Part shown: piece after piece, positions 51,839 through 62,695 of the stretch
How the letters are laid out: each line of letters begins with the position of its first letter
Position numbering within the stretch: the stretch's first letter is position 1
Assembly (NCBI GenBank): GCA_001557505.1
Contig: LSAX01000010.1
Location: 2,294,001 to 2,358,000, forward strand
Source of the DNA: Reticulascus tulasneorum
Lineage: Eukaryota; Ascomycota; Sordariomycetes; Glomerellales; Reticulascaceae
DNA length: 64,000 bases
Reading direction: 5' to 3'
Notes under the pieces: generated by a model
Seen by the model: only the letters and a program-made list of their open reading frames with translations
The model's database searches: none
Told to the model about the DNA's origin: nothing
Program-made: the position numbers and the translations under genes

Positions 51839-53235
51839 TTACGGTGTGAAGATGACTTTCTGCGCTTGCATTTTGTCGAATAGGTCGTAACCGTCGACTG
51901 CATCAGACAATGGCATCATTTTGTCAAACATGAAGCTGTACGCGCGTCGAGAAGCACACGGTTGGCAAATGTATCACAAAAGCCTCAACAGACAAAGAGA
52001 TGGACAAACCTTAGCGATTCCTGCCTTTTCTCCAGCAGAGCAAGCGCGTCTGGGAAGATGGAACGGACTGGGCATCGCCCCATCTGCAGTCGCACATTCT
52101 TCCTATACGAGGTTTAGTCTTCCGGTTCGTTCTGTTGGCGAGGCGGGGCCTACCCGTATGCTTCGCTTCCTGACCACGGGATCTGCTAGTCATGTCAGTT
52201 AATGGGTTGAAGATGCATGGATGGCCTGCTTGCCTCGCCGTTGTGTACTCCGATACTGCTAATCACACCACACGGTCTCACGAGGTCAAAGGCAGTTCTC
52301 AAGGCGGGGCTAAGCCCGACCACTTCTATCACGAGATCTGCTCCGCGTCCATCCGTAACCTCCTTGATTCTCCTCTTCATTCCATCTCCATCGGCCATGA
52401 AGTTGAGAGGTTCGGCGCCTAGCTTCTCGGCAAGGTGCAGGCGACTATCTACACTGTCGACAGCAAACAGGTGCTTTGGACGATACTCGAGAGCTGAAAT
52501 AATGGCACAAAGGCCAACCGGACCGCATCCTATCACAACAGCAGTCAAGCTGGTTATGTCGTTGGCACCAAGCATCTTAAAAGCACTAGATGCACCAAAA
52601 AAGCCTGTTGGCCAAATGTCCGCCATGAGGACGAGAGCCTGGTCCGATAAATTTCTTGGGGCCTTCATAACAGTGCCATCGGCCCAAGGAACACGCACAT
52701 ACTCAGCCTGTGCGCCATCGAGAACATCTGATCCAAACAGAGCACTGTGTATGCATCGGCACGAGTATCCGTTTAAGCAGTAGAAGCACTTCATACTGTC
52801 GTGACACATTGCAATGAGGTTGGACGCCTTATGTCGTGTGGGAGGTTCTGTGGGGCTTACCAGGATACTGTGAATGGAGCGACTATTCTGTCGCCGACGT
52901 TGACAGACTTGACAGCTGTGCCTTTCTCAACAACGGTTCCAGTAAACTCATGGCCCATTACAAAACCTGTCTCGGATGGCTGATGACCCCGATACACGTG
53001 GAGCTCCCTAATGCCTGTCAGTTGGCTGAGGCCAGCGGATGAGATGTAGGATACGTACGAGCCGCAAAGACCAGATGCTTGTACTTTAACTATGATGTCT
53101 CGGTCATCTTGCACTACACCGGCAAGTCAGCGAGGAGAATCTGGCCATGATGAAGCTTCGCTGGAACTGACGCGTCGGGATCGGTCGTTGCTGGAGGGAT
53201 ACCTTCCCAGGACCGTCAAATACTACAGCTAACAT
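51839..53235 (-). CDS. Zinc-dependent alcohol dehydrogenase (MDR family), 348 aa, seven exons
   Basis: Exons: 53172-53235, 53059-53113, 52861-53007, 52234-52795, 52154-52182, 52010-52102 and 51839-51935; the phases close exactly. Catalytic zinc residues are Cys38 (GLCGSE), His59 and Glu60 (GHEFTG). The structural zinc loop is a CX2CX2CX7C cysteine cluster in the SCMKCFYCLNGYSCRC block. The cofactor fold has VIGCGPVGLCAI. The rest fits the sorbitol/formaldehyde/alcohol dehydrogenase group, NAD(P)-dependent; the exact substrate is unclear. Intron 4 (52183-52233) has a GC donor (GAG|GCAAGC) and CTAAC branch; no GT donor exists nearby, and the join gives HNGEIPWSGSEAYG. Probably cytosolic, with no signal peptide. 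Confidence 0.9.
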
Positions 53236-54207
53236 GGTAACCGGCGCGGCGAGATCCGACATCGATGCGAGGAGATTAATGGTTTTCAGGTTCGTGGACG
53301 CGACTATGGGAGCCCCGTAGATGCCGAGGCGACTTTTAACAAAGTAAAAGAGGAAAAACTTGGGCTGGTGACCAGAGTGCGGAGGCTGTTTTTCTACTGG
53401 CCAGTAAATCTTATGTGCGCGAATGAGAGTCTTTGCGACTGAGAAGTTGGCCAGCCAAGTATAAGAGGCGATGAGAATAACGTGCATAGTCATTCCCACT
53501 TGGTACCCAACCATTAACTACTTTATGTAGGTGGGCTATCGAGCCGTGAGTTTGTTTCCGCGACGCTCCATGGGTTGCCAGCGAATTGGTACCCGACGAC
53601 GCGGGGTGCTGATGTACAGCAGTTAGCTGCCTTTGGTACCGAAGGCCACTTAGATTTGGAGCGGCCAGGCGGCTGAGGGCCGGGTCAATTGAACAGAGCC
53701 CAACACAGTGGAAGAAGGTGTCGAACAATAGCTACATAATACCATCTCGGCGGATGCATATCCACTACCTACCTTAGGCAAGGTACCTTATGTCGTTTGA
53801 CCAAGTCCAATGAGGCCGCTTCCTGCAAACCTGGTGGGCACAAAGTACATACAAGACTTCTCATGCTGCGCAGCGCCGAGTACGGACCAGCCTTATTACT
53901 ACGGCGTACACAGTACGTACTTGGTAGACATCCACGACGATGCCGCCGGATCTCCTGGTCCAATTACAACGCATGCTCCTGTGGACACGGTCTCATGGGT
54001 CCCCTTGGTCGATCCGCATGGCGGATTTTGAGGCTTAGAGGCATGATGTGGGAGGGGATTGGGGGGTTTGAGGAGAGTGCGGGCGGGTCCCACCATGACC
54101 CCGGTTCATCGCCTTGTAGCCGCCATATGGCATCCTCCGCCCCCCCTTCATCTTCATCCCGACTCGAAATGGCCCTGCGCGCATCCCCATCGCCTCGACT
54201 TTAGCAT

Positions 54208-54265
54208 CCCATCTATCTATTTATCTACCTATCTATCTATCTGTCTGTTCGTACATCCGTCTATC
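54208..54265. repeat. Imperfect ATCT microsatellite
   Basis: A run of about ten ATCT/ATTT/GTCT units upstream of the C2H2 gene, in non-coding DNA. Confidence 0.8.
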
Positions 54266-54489
54266 CATCATCATCCAGTTAATCCACTAGTGTAACGGCT
54301 CTCACCGTCTGCCCTTTTGTACCAAAGCTAGCAAGCAAGAAGTCGCCGCGTGCTACGGGAAATAATCTCGCCGCTCATCGTCGCCTCAAGGTTCGGAGTT
54401 AGTTTGCCTTCGAACAGCAGCTAATGACCAACTTACAAATTTCACGTGCGCGCATATAGTAAACATACGCCAAGCCAGAAGAGATAGAC

Positions 54490-55221
54490 GGAGAATCCAG
54501 CAAGGTTTCCAGTCTCTATTCTCCCCTCTCCCCTCCCCCCTCCTCTCCACCGCCACGACTTCCCCAGGCCTCTTCCTCTTTTTCGGTCACGAGGATCCAT
54601 ATAAACATAACTTGGGGAACGGGTGCACTTCCCTTTGGGAAGAATTTATGCACTAACACTGCACCCAAAAAGAAATACCGGCCTGCTACATTTCTTTATC
54701 CGCAGAGTGAGGCACTCTCTCCTCGCTCACTGTCGCCTCCCTCCCACCCACAGACCCAACTGGACCCCAGTCCAAGTGCCAAAGGGTCCGCCCTACCGAC
54801 CATCACTGCTGCTCTCGACGGTTGCGCCGCATACCACCCCCGCCCCCTCCCCGAAGAACATCTCAACCCTCATCGTCTACAAGCCAAACCTCTTCATCGC
54901 CTGCCATTCGTTACTGGGGCCTGGCGCGCAATACTGCTGTCCTGGACCGACGTATACCACGCATGCCACCTTTACTGGTAGGCGATCGCGACAACCAAAG
55001 AGCCTCAGGGCCAACCACCACCTACGACACGCCCAGGAATCGTGTTTACCGCATTGCGGCCGAGGAGGGGAGGAGACAAAGAACAGCCAACAGCTACGAC
55101 GTCGCCATCGATTTATCACTTCTTTGACCTACTACTTGTCAATTCATACAGGCCCATTCCTCCGATGGCGAACTAGATCCCTCCGCGTCGCGAACTACAG
55201 CATCAAACCCGGCGCGAAATT
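54490..55221 (+). promoter_or_regulatory. C/T-rich promoter and long leader of the C2H2 gene
   Basis: Pyrimidine-rich, C-run-containing DNA immediately upstream of the start codon. The nearest CT block is at 54517-54550, about 700 bp from the ATG, which suggests a long 5' leader that may contain short upstream frames. No specific binding site identified. Confidence 0.3.
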
Positions 55222-56856
55222 ATGACTATGACAACGACTGCTCAGCATCTCACCTACGCTTCTGTTCCCAGTGATATATACGATCCCGATGACGTGGTAC
55301 CACGAGGCAGTCCACTGATGAGACCTCTCTGCCCTAAACTGCAGCCTTCTCCGAGTCCTCCGCCAACCATTCCCTTGGCACAAGTCAGTCCTGCTCCCAG
55401 CCCAGACCACAAATCGTCTAATCGTCGCCAAAAGGTTCGGCCCAGCCAAGGCGATGCAGTCCTAGTTGGCATGCTTGATGACGGTAGGCGTCCCTATATC
55501 GCATCCGAGGCGGGTCTCCAGCCACTTCCGTCCGAGCCCTCAGAACCCGGATCCCCCGATACTTGGCCGGATCCTGACCCATCGCCCAGCCCTCCCAGCA
55601 TGTCTACCGCCTCGCTAAAACCGGCTGCTGGGCCCGATCCTCTCAAGGAACTCAAGGATCTAGCAGCAGGGGCGCTCTTATTTACTACAAATCAAGTTGA
55701 CGCTCCTGCCCCCGATGCCACTTCGGATGACGATAGCCAACTCAAAGATGTGACGAGGATACAGCCAGGTCGAACCGCCGCCGCATTCACGAATCGCGAG
55801 CTTCCTTTCAGGGATGACCGGCCAATACTAGCTGCCCCGCCGGTTGTCTACCCTGCCAGGGACATGTACTCGCCTCGGCAGTCCGGGCCGACACTATTGC
55901 GCAAAGTTGATGTCACCTCGCCGACAACCCCTCTACCTACCGGTCATGAGGACCTGCCCCCTTTGAAGATGGACTCACCCAAATCTGATGTAAACGGGCA
56001 CGGGCCGTTGCCATCAATCCGGGCGCAACTGGGCGATCTGAAGAGGTTGGCCGAGTCCGCCATCAGCCCCGACAAGGATCACATAACAGCACGTCATAGT
56101 TCCGCGTTCTCTCGGTCTCCTCCATCCAACCTACCACGTCTATCTTCCATGTCCAGTGTGGCTGGTAGTCATTGTTCACCTCCTATATCTCCAAACGACA
56201 CATATCGGCGAGACTTACCTTCTCCCGCTCATTCGCTGGCCGTTGTTAGTCCTTATTACTATCCGACAAACGGCGGCCACCAAAGACCCAGTGCGGAATA
56301 TAGCAGCAGTACAACGGAAACTCCTAGTACAGACCAGTCTGGTTCTACGCCTGCCACATCGGCCACATCAGTGGCAGATCGAATGAGTATTGATGGGCTC
56401 ACCAACCCCCAGGTTGGCGGTTATATATGCACCTTCACGGGTTGCACAGCCCCGCCATTCCAGACACAGTACTTACTGAACTCACACGCAAATGTTCATT
56501 CCTCTGCTCGCCCTCATTACTGCTCTGTGCAGGGCTGTCCCCGTAGTGAAGGTGGGAAAGGGTTTAAGAGGAAAAACGAGATGATTAGGCACGGTCTTGT
56601 CCATGATTCCCCGGGATATGTCTGTCCCTTCTGTCCTGACCGCGAACATAAATATCCTCGACCGGACAATCTGCAAAGGTATTTAGATCCGTGCTTAGCA
56701 TGGAACATCCTCTTCCGCCAACTATGCTAATCAAACCATAGGCATGTTAGGGTTCATCATATGGATAAAGATAAAGATGACCCGGCCTTGCGTGACGTTC
56801 TGTCACAGCGGCCCGACGGGCCTAACCGTGGCAGGCGGCGACGAGGAGGCCCCTGA
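55222..56856 (+). CDS. C2H2 zinc-finger transcription factor, 523 aa
   Basis: Two exons, 55222-56678 and 56742-56856, closing in frame. The first 400 residues are Pro/Ser/Asp-rich and disordered. Three C2H2-type fingers follow from residue 401: YICTFTGCTAPPFQTQYLLN...H, HYCSVQGCPRSEGGKGFKRK...H, and YVCPFCPDREHKYPRPDNLQRHVRVHH, the last split by the intron. The C-terminus is basic (NRGRRRRGGP). The finger block is strongly conserved in my memory of Sordariomycete hypothetical C2H2 factors, but I do not attach a name. The start is the first ATG after the leader; a second in-frame ATG is two codons later. Confidence 0.88.
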
Positions 56857-57451
56857 TGTCCTACTATTTAGGGACGGCAATATTTCCATCGACCTCTTCC
56901 TTTCGTTGCATATATTCCAGGAGACTCTGTGACTGGGTTATTCCCAACCTACGGGGCATCTTTATTTCGCCATTGTGGACACCTTGGGAATCGCTTGGGC
57001 CGAGCTTAGGACTCCGACAACTGTATATAGGGGGTCTTATTCTGGAGATAATCTTTTGATGGATGTGTGTTTATCGCTGCGTTTTGGGGCTGATACCCAG
57101 CTTATCGGGCTGCATGGAGCAGGTCGGGTGGTAGGGCGGCTTATCGAATTTGAGGCAGCAGTTACGGCGTTATGGCGGATCATATACCACGCTGACGGGC
57201 CTTTTCCTTTATATATCGGCACGCACTTCATTGGCGTCCCTCTCTTCTTTTTCTTGCTCCTTTTATTTGGCCATGAGGCGTTGGGGGGAGGTTTTAGTTT
57301 CACGACATCAAATGAAGGATCAACAAGGTCCCAGGAGGAAAAACTTGGCTGTGTTTTGCCATACCCCTACCCATTGTCAGGCTAGGCGACATATAAAAAG
57401 GGTATGTTGACCCTCGCAGTCAGAAAGCCATCTAGGTACAATGGAGTGGAT
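56857..57451. other. Convergent spacer
   Basis: 3' flanks of the C2H2 gene and the minus-strand calpain. The small frames on both strands are not convincing. Confidence 0.5.
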
Positions 57452-60257
57452 CTAGCGGTCCACCACTTCCCAGCCGCCAGCGAGCACTGCGTTATCACTA
57501 AGAAACTCCACCTCGATGCTTTGACGGCTGCGGTGGTTGCCCATTTGCTCTATCACAAGCCACAGGTCCGTACGACGCAGTCGATCAGGCTCAATGTCAA
57601 ATTCTGGTGTCCTTAGGGCCCTTGTTGGCTCCCGAAAACCCCCATCCCCTGAAACGGCGAGGATTGTTTCATGAGGGCCATGTCCATATATAAGCGATAC
57701 ACGTACAACGCAAGTAGGAATGTGCTGCCCATTCAAATCTGTCGAGGTCGAGGGACCATAACGTGTCACCACATGTGCCCGTGTCAAGCGTGCTACTGTT
57801 ACCTTTGCTCGCCGGCACTCTTCGCCTTCAGAGAAGACAAATGGGGGCAATCGGGTTTGGAGAAGTCCGGCTGAGTCTGTCAACACGGGTTGCACAATGC
57901 ATTCGACCATGGAGCCGATGCGCATGGTGAAGTCGGCCAGCTGACCCGATTCGAATGTCGAACATACAACTGTATATGTGCCAGCGTCAACCATTGGAAT
58001 CTGAGCAAATGCGCACCCTCGGCGGTAGTCGCCAGAGCTCCCGACCACGTCTTTCACAGCAATAGAAGCGACCCTATTTCCGTGCGCCCACACCAAGTCC
58101 AGATGCACTGCGACATCGATATCGCCAGTTGAGAGAAGGATGGACAGCGGGGTACGTTGCGGAAGCGATATGCTGAACTGCGGATTATGGGAGTAGGTCG
58201 ATGAGGCTGCATTCCCACCAGCTGTTCTCCTTGTCCACGAACTTGAAAACTCCTGATAGTATGCCATCTCTTCCTCCGCCGGCTTGATGTGTAAGGTCGA
58301 ACGGGAGAAGAACGTCAGAGTAAAAGAGTAACTAGCGAGAGGCAGGTCCTGCTGCGTAAGCACCACCGTATAGCTCCTTCCCCGGACGACATTGAACTTC
58401 GCCAGTGTTTGCGGGGAATCCACGAAAGGGCCGCTGTAAACAGCGCCGTCCCGCACCTGCACCTTTGTTCCCTTGCCGTCGAAAATAGAGATACCCATGA
58501 AACCCAGTTGTCGTGACACAGCGGCCAAAGAACTAGCCCTTTGTCGAGCGATGTCGAGCTCCTCATCGGCAAAGTGCCTGTTGAGCAAAATCCAGACAGT
58601 CTCGTCCGTATCTGCGCGTAGGGAGTATTGGGGATTGTAAGCAAGAGCCAAAGTCGAGTTCTTTCGGGGAACTCGCCATGTAAAATGGTGGTCCTGACGA
58701 TGAGTGAATAGATAAGGGTTCCAGTTAAGATACATGGATTCGAAGTTCTGGGCAACATCCTCCATGGAAATCCAGAACGAACCAGGTGTCATGGTAAGAG
58801 GCGAATCAACGGTTCCATCTGAGAATGAACTGGTAGCCAGCTGTTGGGAGACCGGTTCTATAAGTGTAGAAGACCCGAATCCTTTCCATATGAGGTCCTC
58901 GCACCAAGGGTTCTTTACGAGCAGCCGCCGGGCTTCTGTCGTGTTATCCAGGTCGAGGACTGCGTAATCATGTTCTCCCACAAGGCCCAGAGCATCCTCC
59001 TCAGATCGAGAAAGACGACCAGTCCCTAGCGTGACGACCACATCACCAAGGTCATATGCGGACTTGATCCGTCCCCATGTTCTATCAAGATCTATATCCT
59101 CACTGAATGCATACGATTAGTCCTAACCCCAAGTTGTGGTGCTATGACAGCATCACGGGCACTCACCTTTGAAGAAAGAGCTGTTCGGGTATCCAGCCAG
59201 TTAAGACATAGAGATCGGTGCCCGAATTACTGCCAGGGAAGTCGTAACCCCCTCGAACTTTCAAGTAAGCCTTCTCCATCAGCGCGGGCCACACCAACCT
59301 TGGGTTCTGCCGATCAACGACGAAGAGAGTACGGTTTGTTCGTGACGATGGCAGTCGATCATCAACCACAACTTCCCGAGAGCAGCCGTTGAAATGCATG
59401 CGAAATACATATTTGCCGTTGGGAGAAACTCTCGGCTGTCTCTTTTCGTGGTCAAATGGGAACATTAAGGTCGAGAGTATCTGGAGACCTGGTCAATTGA
59501 CCCGTGCTGGGTCACAGGACCGTTACGTACCGGCTGTTTCCCCGCCATCAGAATCTTCATAGCAGCGCAAAGACTTGCGACTACAGAACAGTCGGTTGTG
59601 ATGTCTTGGACCAGGTCGTGCCCGGCACCGATACCCATGAATGCAGAAGCCGATCCTTCATCAGTCCCCCTCGAACCAACCAAGTCGACAGGACGTTTCC
59701 AGCCGTCTAGGATTTCTCGCTGCCGCGACGACATGGTGAACTCGGTATTGTCGCTGCTCTGGTGAGATTACGGGCATGCGGGGGGGTACATGGTTCTAAG
59801 GTTTACTTACGTGTACAGCACATCTCCATGCCCTAGAACGAAGTCGTCGTCGTCGGGTTCGGATTGCCACGGCGGGAAGTGATTGCCGTGGAGGCGTGAT
59901 GAGCGGAGGAGAATGGCCTTCTCGGCCGATGGTATGGGCCGGGTTTGGCTTTGTAGAATGCCGGTGGATGGCTCTCCACGCCCTCGTCCATGTCCAACCT
60001 TGAGATGCTCAGCATGTGTTATCAGCTCCTCGCATTTTCGTCTTAGTCGGCTTCTCTCAGACGGCGTTCGCGCTTCCGTAGCAGCTCTCATGTACAGGTC
60101 AGCTGCGGCGATGGCGTGGTTCAGAGCTTCACGACCGCTCGAGCGACCTATCAATGACTCCTCGTTCTGCCTCAAGCAGTCAGCTCAGAGAATCACCCAC
60201 CCATATGGCCAATTAGGTCTTGCCGCCTAGACAGCTTACTATAGCCCGACTTTCCAT
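57452..60257 (-). CDS. palB: Calpain-like protease PalB/Rim13, 853 aa
   Basis: Five exons: 60240-60257 (18 nt), 59811-60166, 59531-59753, 59167-59480 and 57452-59102; the phases close exactly. An N-terminal MIT-like helical region (about 1-60) suits binding to ESCRT-III. The calpain catalytic triad is Cys180 (QDITTDCSVV), His348 (VGEHDYAVL) and Asn368 (VKNPWCE). PBH-type C2-like domains fill the C-terminal half up to GGWEVVDR. PalB/Rim13 is the protease that activates the pH regulator PacC/Rim101 at alkaline pH. It is about the usual length for fungal PalB. Acceptor of intron 2 was taken as GCAG at 59754; an alternative at 59757 adds one residue. Confidence 0.93.
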
Positions 60258-61501
60258 TGCTTCGATGATTAGTTCCTTCAGCACGTCGTATAATGACATC
60301 CGTCATGGCTTAGGCGACCAGATAGACGTTCTGGTGATGGGAGCCGCGCTTGCCTAGGTAGGAAAGGTGGGACATGGAGTTTCAATTCATCTCCACTGTT
60401 AAGTCTATATTCAAGGATTCCAACAGCTCGGTTCATGAGATCACAAACACGTTATGGTGAAACGGATGAGGCGAAGTTCATGAGAGGCCAGGAGGCAGAA
60501 ACAGCTGCACGATTACTTGTGGTGAGATGCTGTGAGATGCAGGTGGCCAAGTGTGCAAGTAGGCCACATTGGATTCATGCATAATCCATGGGCAAGGCCG
60601 TCCACTACCTACGAATTACCTACATAGTTGTAACCGCCTGATTAGGTACATTGACCACTACATACACTGGTTTGAGCGACCGTGCAAGTAGCATTGCCCG
60701 CCGCCTCGCTCTGACGACGTACCAAAGGCAAGATACAGACTGTGGTTGAAGACGTCAAAGGACATATGCGTATTTGAGCTTGCAGATATCCCAGCAATGA
60801 GATCTCAAATACAAAGAAATTCCATGCATCCTACACGGTGATTGCGCACAGATTTTTGGTCCGTTAGCCTTCAGATAATTAGCATACTCAAATTAGCCGA
60901 GGTCATTCCACAGCACATAGTGAGGGGCTTGCAAATCAGATTGAGGGACTCACGTTATCTCGAATACTTACCAGCCTGCAGAGAGGTATGCACACGAGTG
61001 CTAGGTACTGTAAGGTACATAGGTGGAAATAGCGTAGCGGGACCGGGCCATGGCGGCATATGACCTCAGTTAGCCGAGCAGGGGACAATGGCCGAGGTCC
61101 CCTCCCCAAGAAATAGCATGTTTTAACATCCGCTGCCATCACCACACCTATAACTGTACATACTGAATACCATGTAGGCCGTTAGAAGACTTCAGGGTTT
61201 TCAGATATAATTAGGTGCAGGAGACGACTTTATATATCTCTTCTGCCGTAAAAGGTGTTTATGCATCTCTCTCCCGGCACCAGCCCACAGCTGCGACTTC
61301 GTCCATCCATCTGCCTCTATTCTTGCTACCGCCTGAATTACCAATACTCTAGCAGCAGACCAGAAACAGATTCACCATACATCATCTTGAACATCGGATC
61401 CAGGAAAAGATTCGTCCTCCGTTTGAAGAATCGCAGCGCGACCGCCATACCCTTCTAGGAGTCCGGCAGCGCCCGCTCATCAAACCCCGGCCTCTTGCGG
61501 G
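60258..61501. other. 1.2-kb intergenic region
   Basis: Divergent space between PalB and the ANT1-like carrier. CTACCTA-type elements near 60604-60625 and 61000-61020. No gene recognised. Confidence 0.5.
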
Positions 61502-62695
61502 ATGGCCGCTCAGTCCAAGCCCATCGCGATATCTCCATGGGGCCGAGCTGTCGCAGGAGCTACTGGGGCCGTCATTGCTAACGCATTGGTATATCCTTTA
61601 GACATGTGAGTGCGCCAGGTTCTCGTATCACTGTGCGTAACTCACCATCACTCAACTTAGTGTTAAGACACGGCTTCAAGTGCAAGTTAAGTCGTCGTCC
61701 CCTGTTGTCGACTCACCTGGCACGAGTGAGCCACATTATGCTTCAACTTGGGATGCAGTTACCAAGATCGTCGCCGAAGATGGTGTCATTGGCCTCTACT
61801 CGGGCATGAATGGCTCCCTTCTAGGTGTTGCATCCACAAACTTCGCCTATTTTTACTGGTACTCGGTTGTTCGAACCCTCTACCTGCGATCCGCTAAAGT
61901 CTCAGCCCCACCGTCAACTCTCGTCGAACTGACACTCGGCGCCGCTGCCGGCGCCGTTGCACAGCTGTGTACCATCCCTGTGGCTGTTGTTACAACACGG
62001 CAGCAGACGCAGCTGAAAGGCGAGAGGAAGGGGTTTTTCGAGACAGCCCGAGAGGTAGTGGATGGGGATGACGGCACCTTTGGCCTGTGGAGAGGCTTGA
62101 AGGCGAGTTTGGTGCTCGTAGTCAATCCAGCCATCACATACGGTGCCTATGAGAGGCTTAAAGATATCTGTTTCCCCGGGAGACAAAATCTTAGGCCTTG
62201 GGAGGCTTTCTGTAAGTCTTCCTGCCCGGGCTATTCGTCGAAGCTCCTGTGGCAATCCCGCTAACTCGCAAACTGGCCTTGGTGCTATGTCCAAGTCTTT
62301 GGCGACAATTCTAACGCAGCCTCTCATTGTTGCGAAGGTAGGATTGCAATCAAGACCACCTCCAGAAAGGAAAGGAAAGCCTTTCAAGAGCTTTGTAGAA
62401 GTGATGCAGTTCATCTTAGAGCGCGAAGGCATCTCTGGCCTCTTCAAGGGCATTGGCCCGCAAATCTTGAAAGGACTCTTAGTCCAAGGTATCCTCATGA
62501 TGACGAAGGAACGGTAAGAAGACATCCAAATGCTTTGCGGAACATTGCCACTAACTATTTGGCAGGATGGAGTTATCGTTCATTCTTCTCTTCCGATACC
62601 TGAGAAGCCTTCGTGTAAAACAGCTAGGGAAACTGGCACAGGGGGCTACAGCCTTACGGAATGTATCTCACATTAAACCTCTGATAGAAAGGTAG
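61502..62695 (+). CDS. ANT1: Peroxisomal adenine-nucleotide carrier ANT1/PMP47-like, 340 aa
   Basis: Four exons: 61502-61605, 61661-62211, 62276-62513 and 62566-62695; the phases close exactly if intron 2 ends at TG (see findings). The carrier repeats are VYPLDIVKTRLQVQ, CTIPVAVVTTRQQTQ and LTQPLIVAKVGLQSR, with GLYSGMNGSLLG, GLWRGLKASLVLVVNPAITYG and GLFKGIGPQILKGLLVQGIL as the loop blocks. These are ANT1/PMP47 features: such carriers exchange ATP for AMP across the peroxisomal membrane and support fatty-acid oxidation. The N-terminus lacks a mitochondrial presequence, as usual. The tail (residues about 300-340) is basic and hydrophobic. All other introns are normal GT-AG. Confidence 0.85.
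62212..62275 (+). other. Intron with GT donor but apparent TG acceptor
   Basis: Donor T|GTAAGT and branch CGCTAAC are good, but no AG lies between the branch and the conserved LGAMSK block. The only join restoring PWEAF-x-LGAMSK at the right length is at AAACTG|GC. It could be a genuine rare splice site or a base-call error for AG. Confidence 0.6.

Larger units (their letters stand above)
53236..55221. other. 2-kb intergenic region
   Basis: Divergent promoter space. It has a CTACCTACCTTAGG element near 53765, a (ATCT)n-like microsatellite at 54208-54265, and from about 54510 a C/T-rich leader into the C2H2 gene. The long frame at 54623-55225 is low-complexity and overlaps other frames; I read it as leader, not protein. 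Confidence 0.5.

Noticed and set aside
54623..55225. 200-codon frame before the C2H2 gene
   Set aside because: Pro/His/Leu-rich translation of a pyrimidine-rich leader, overlapping the real start; no family.
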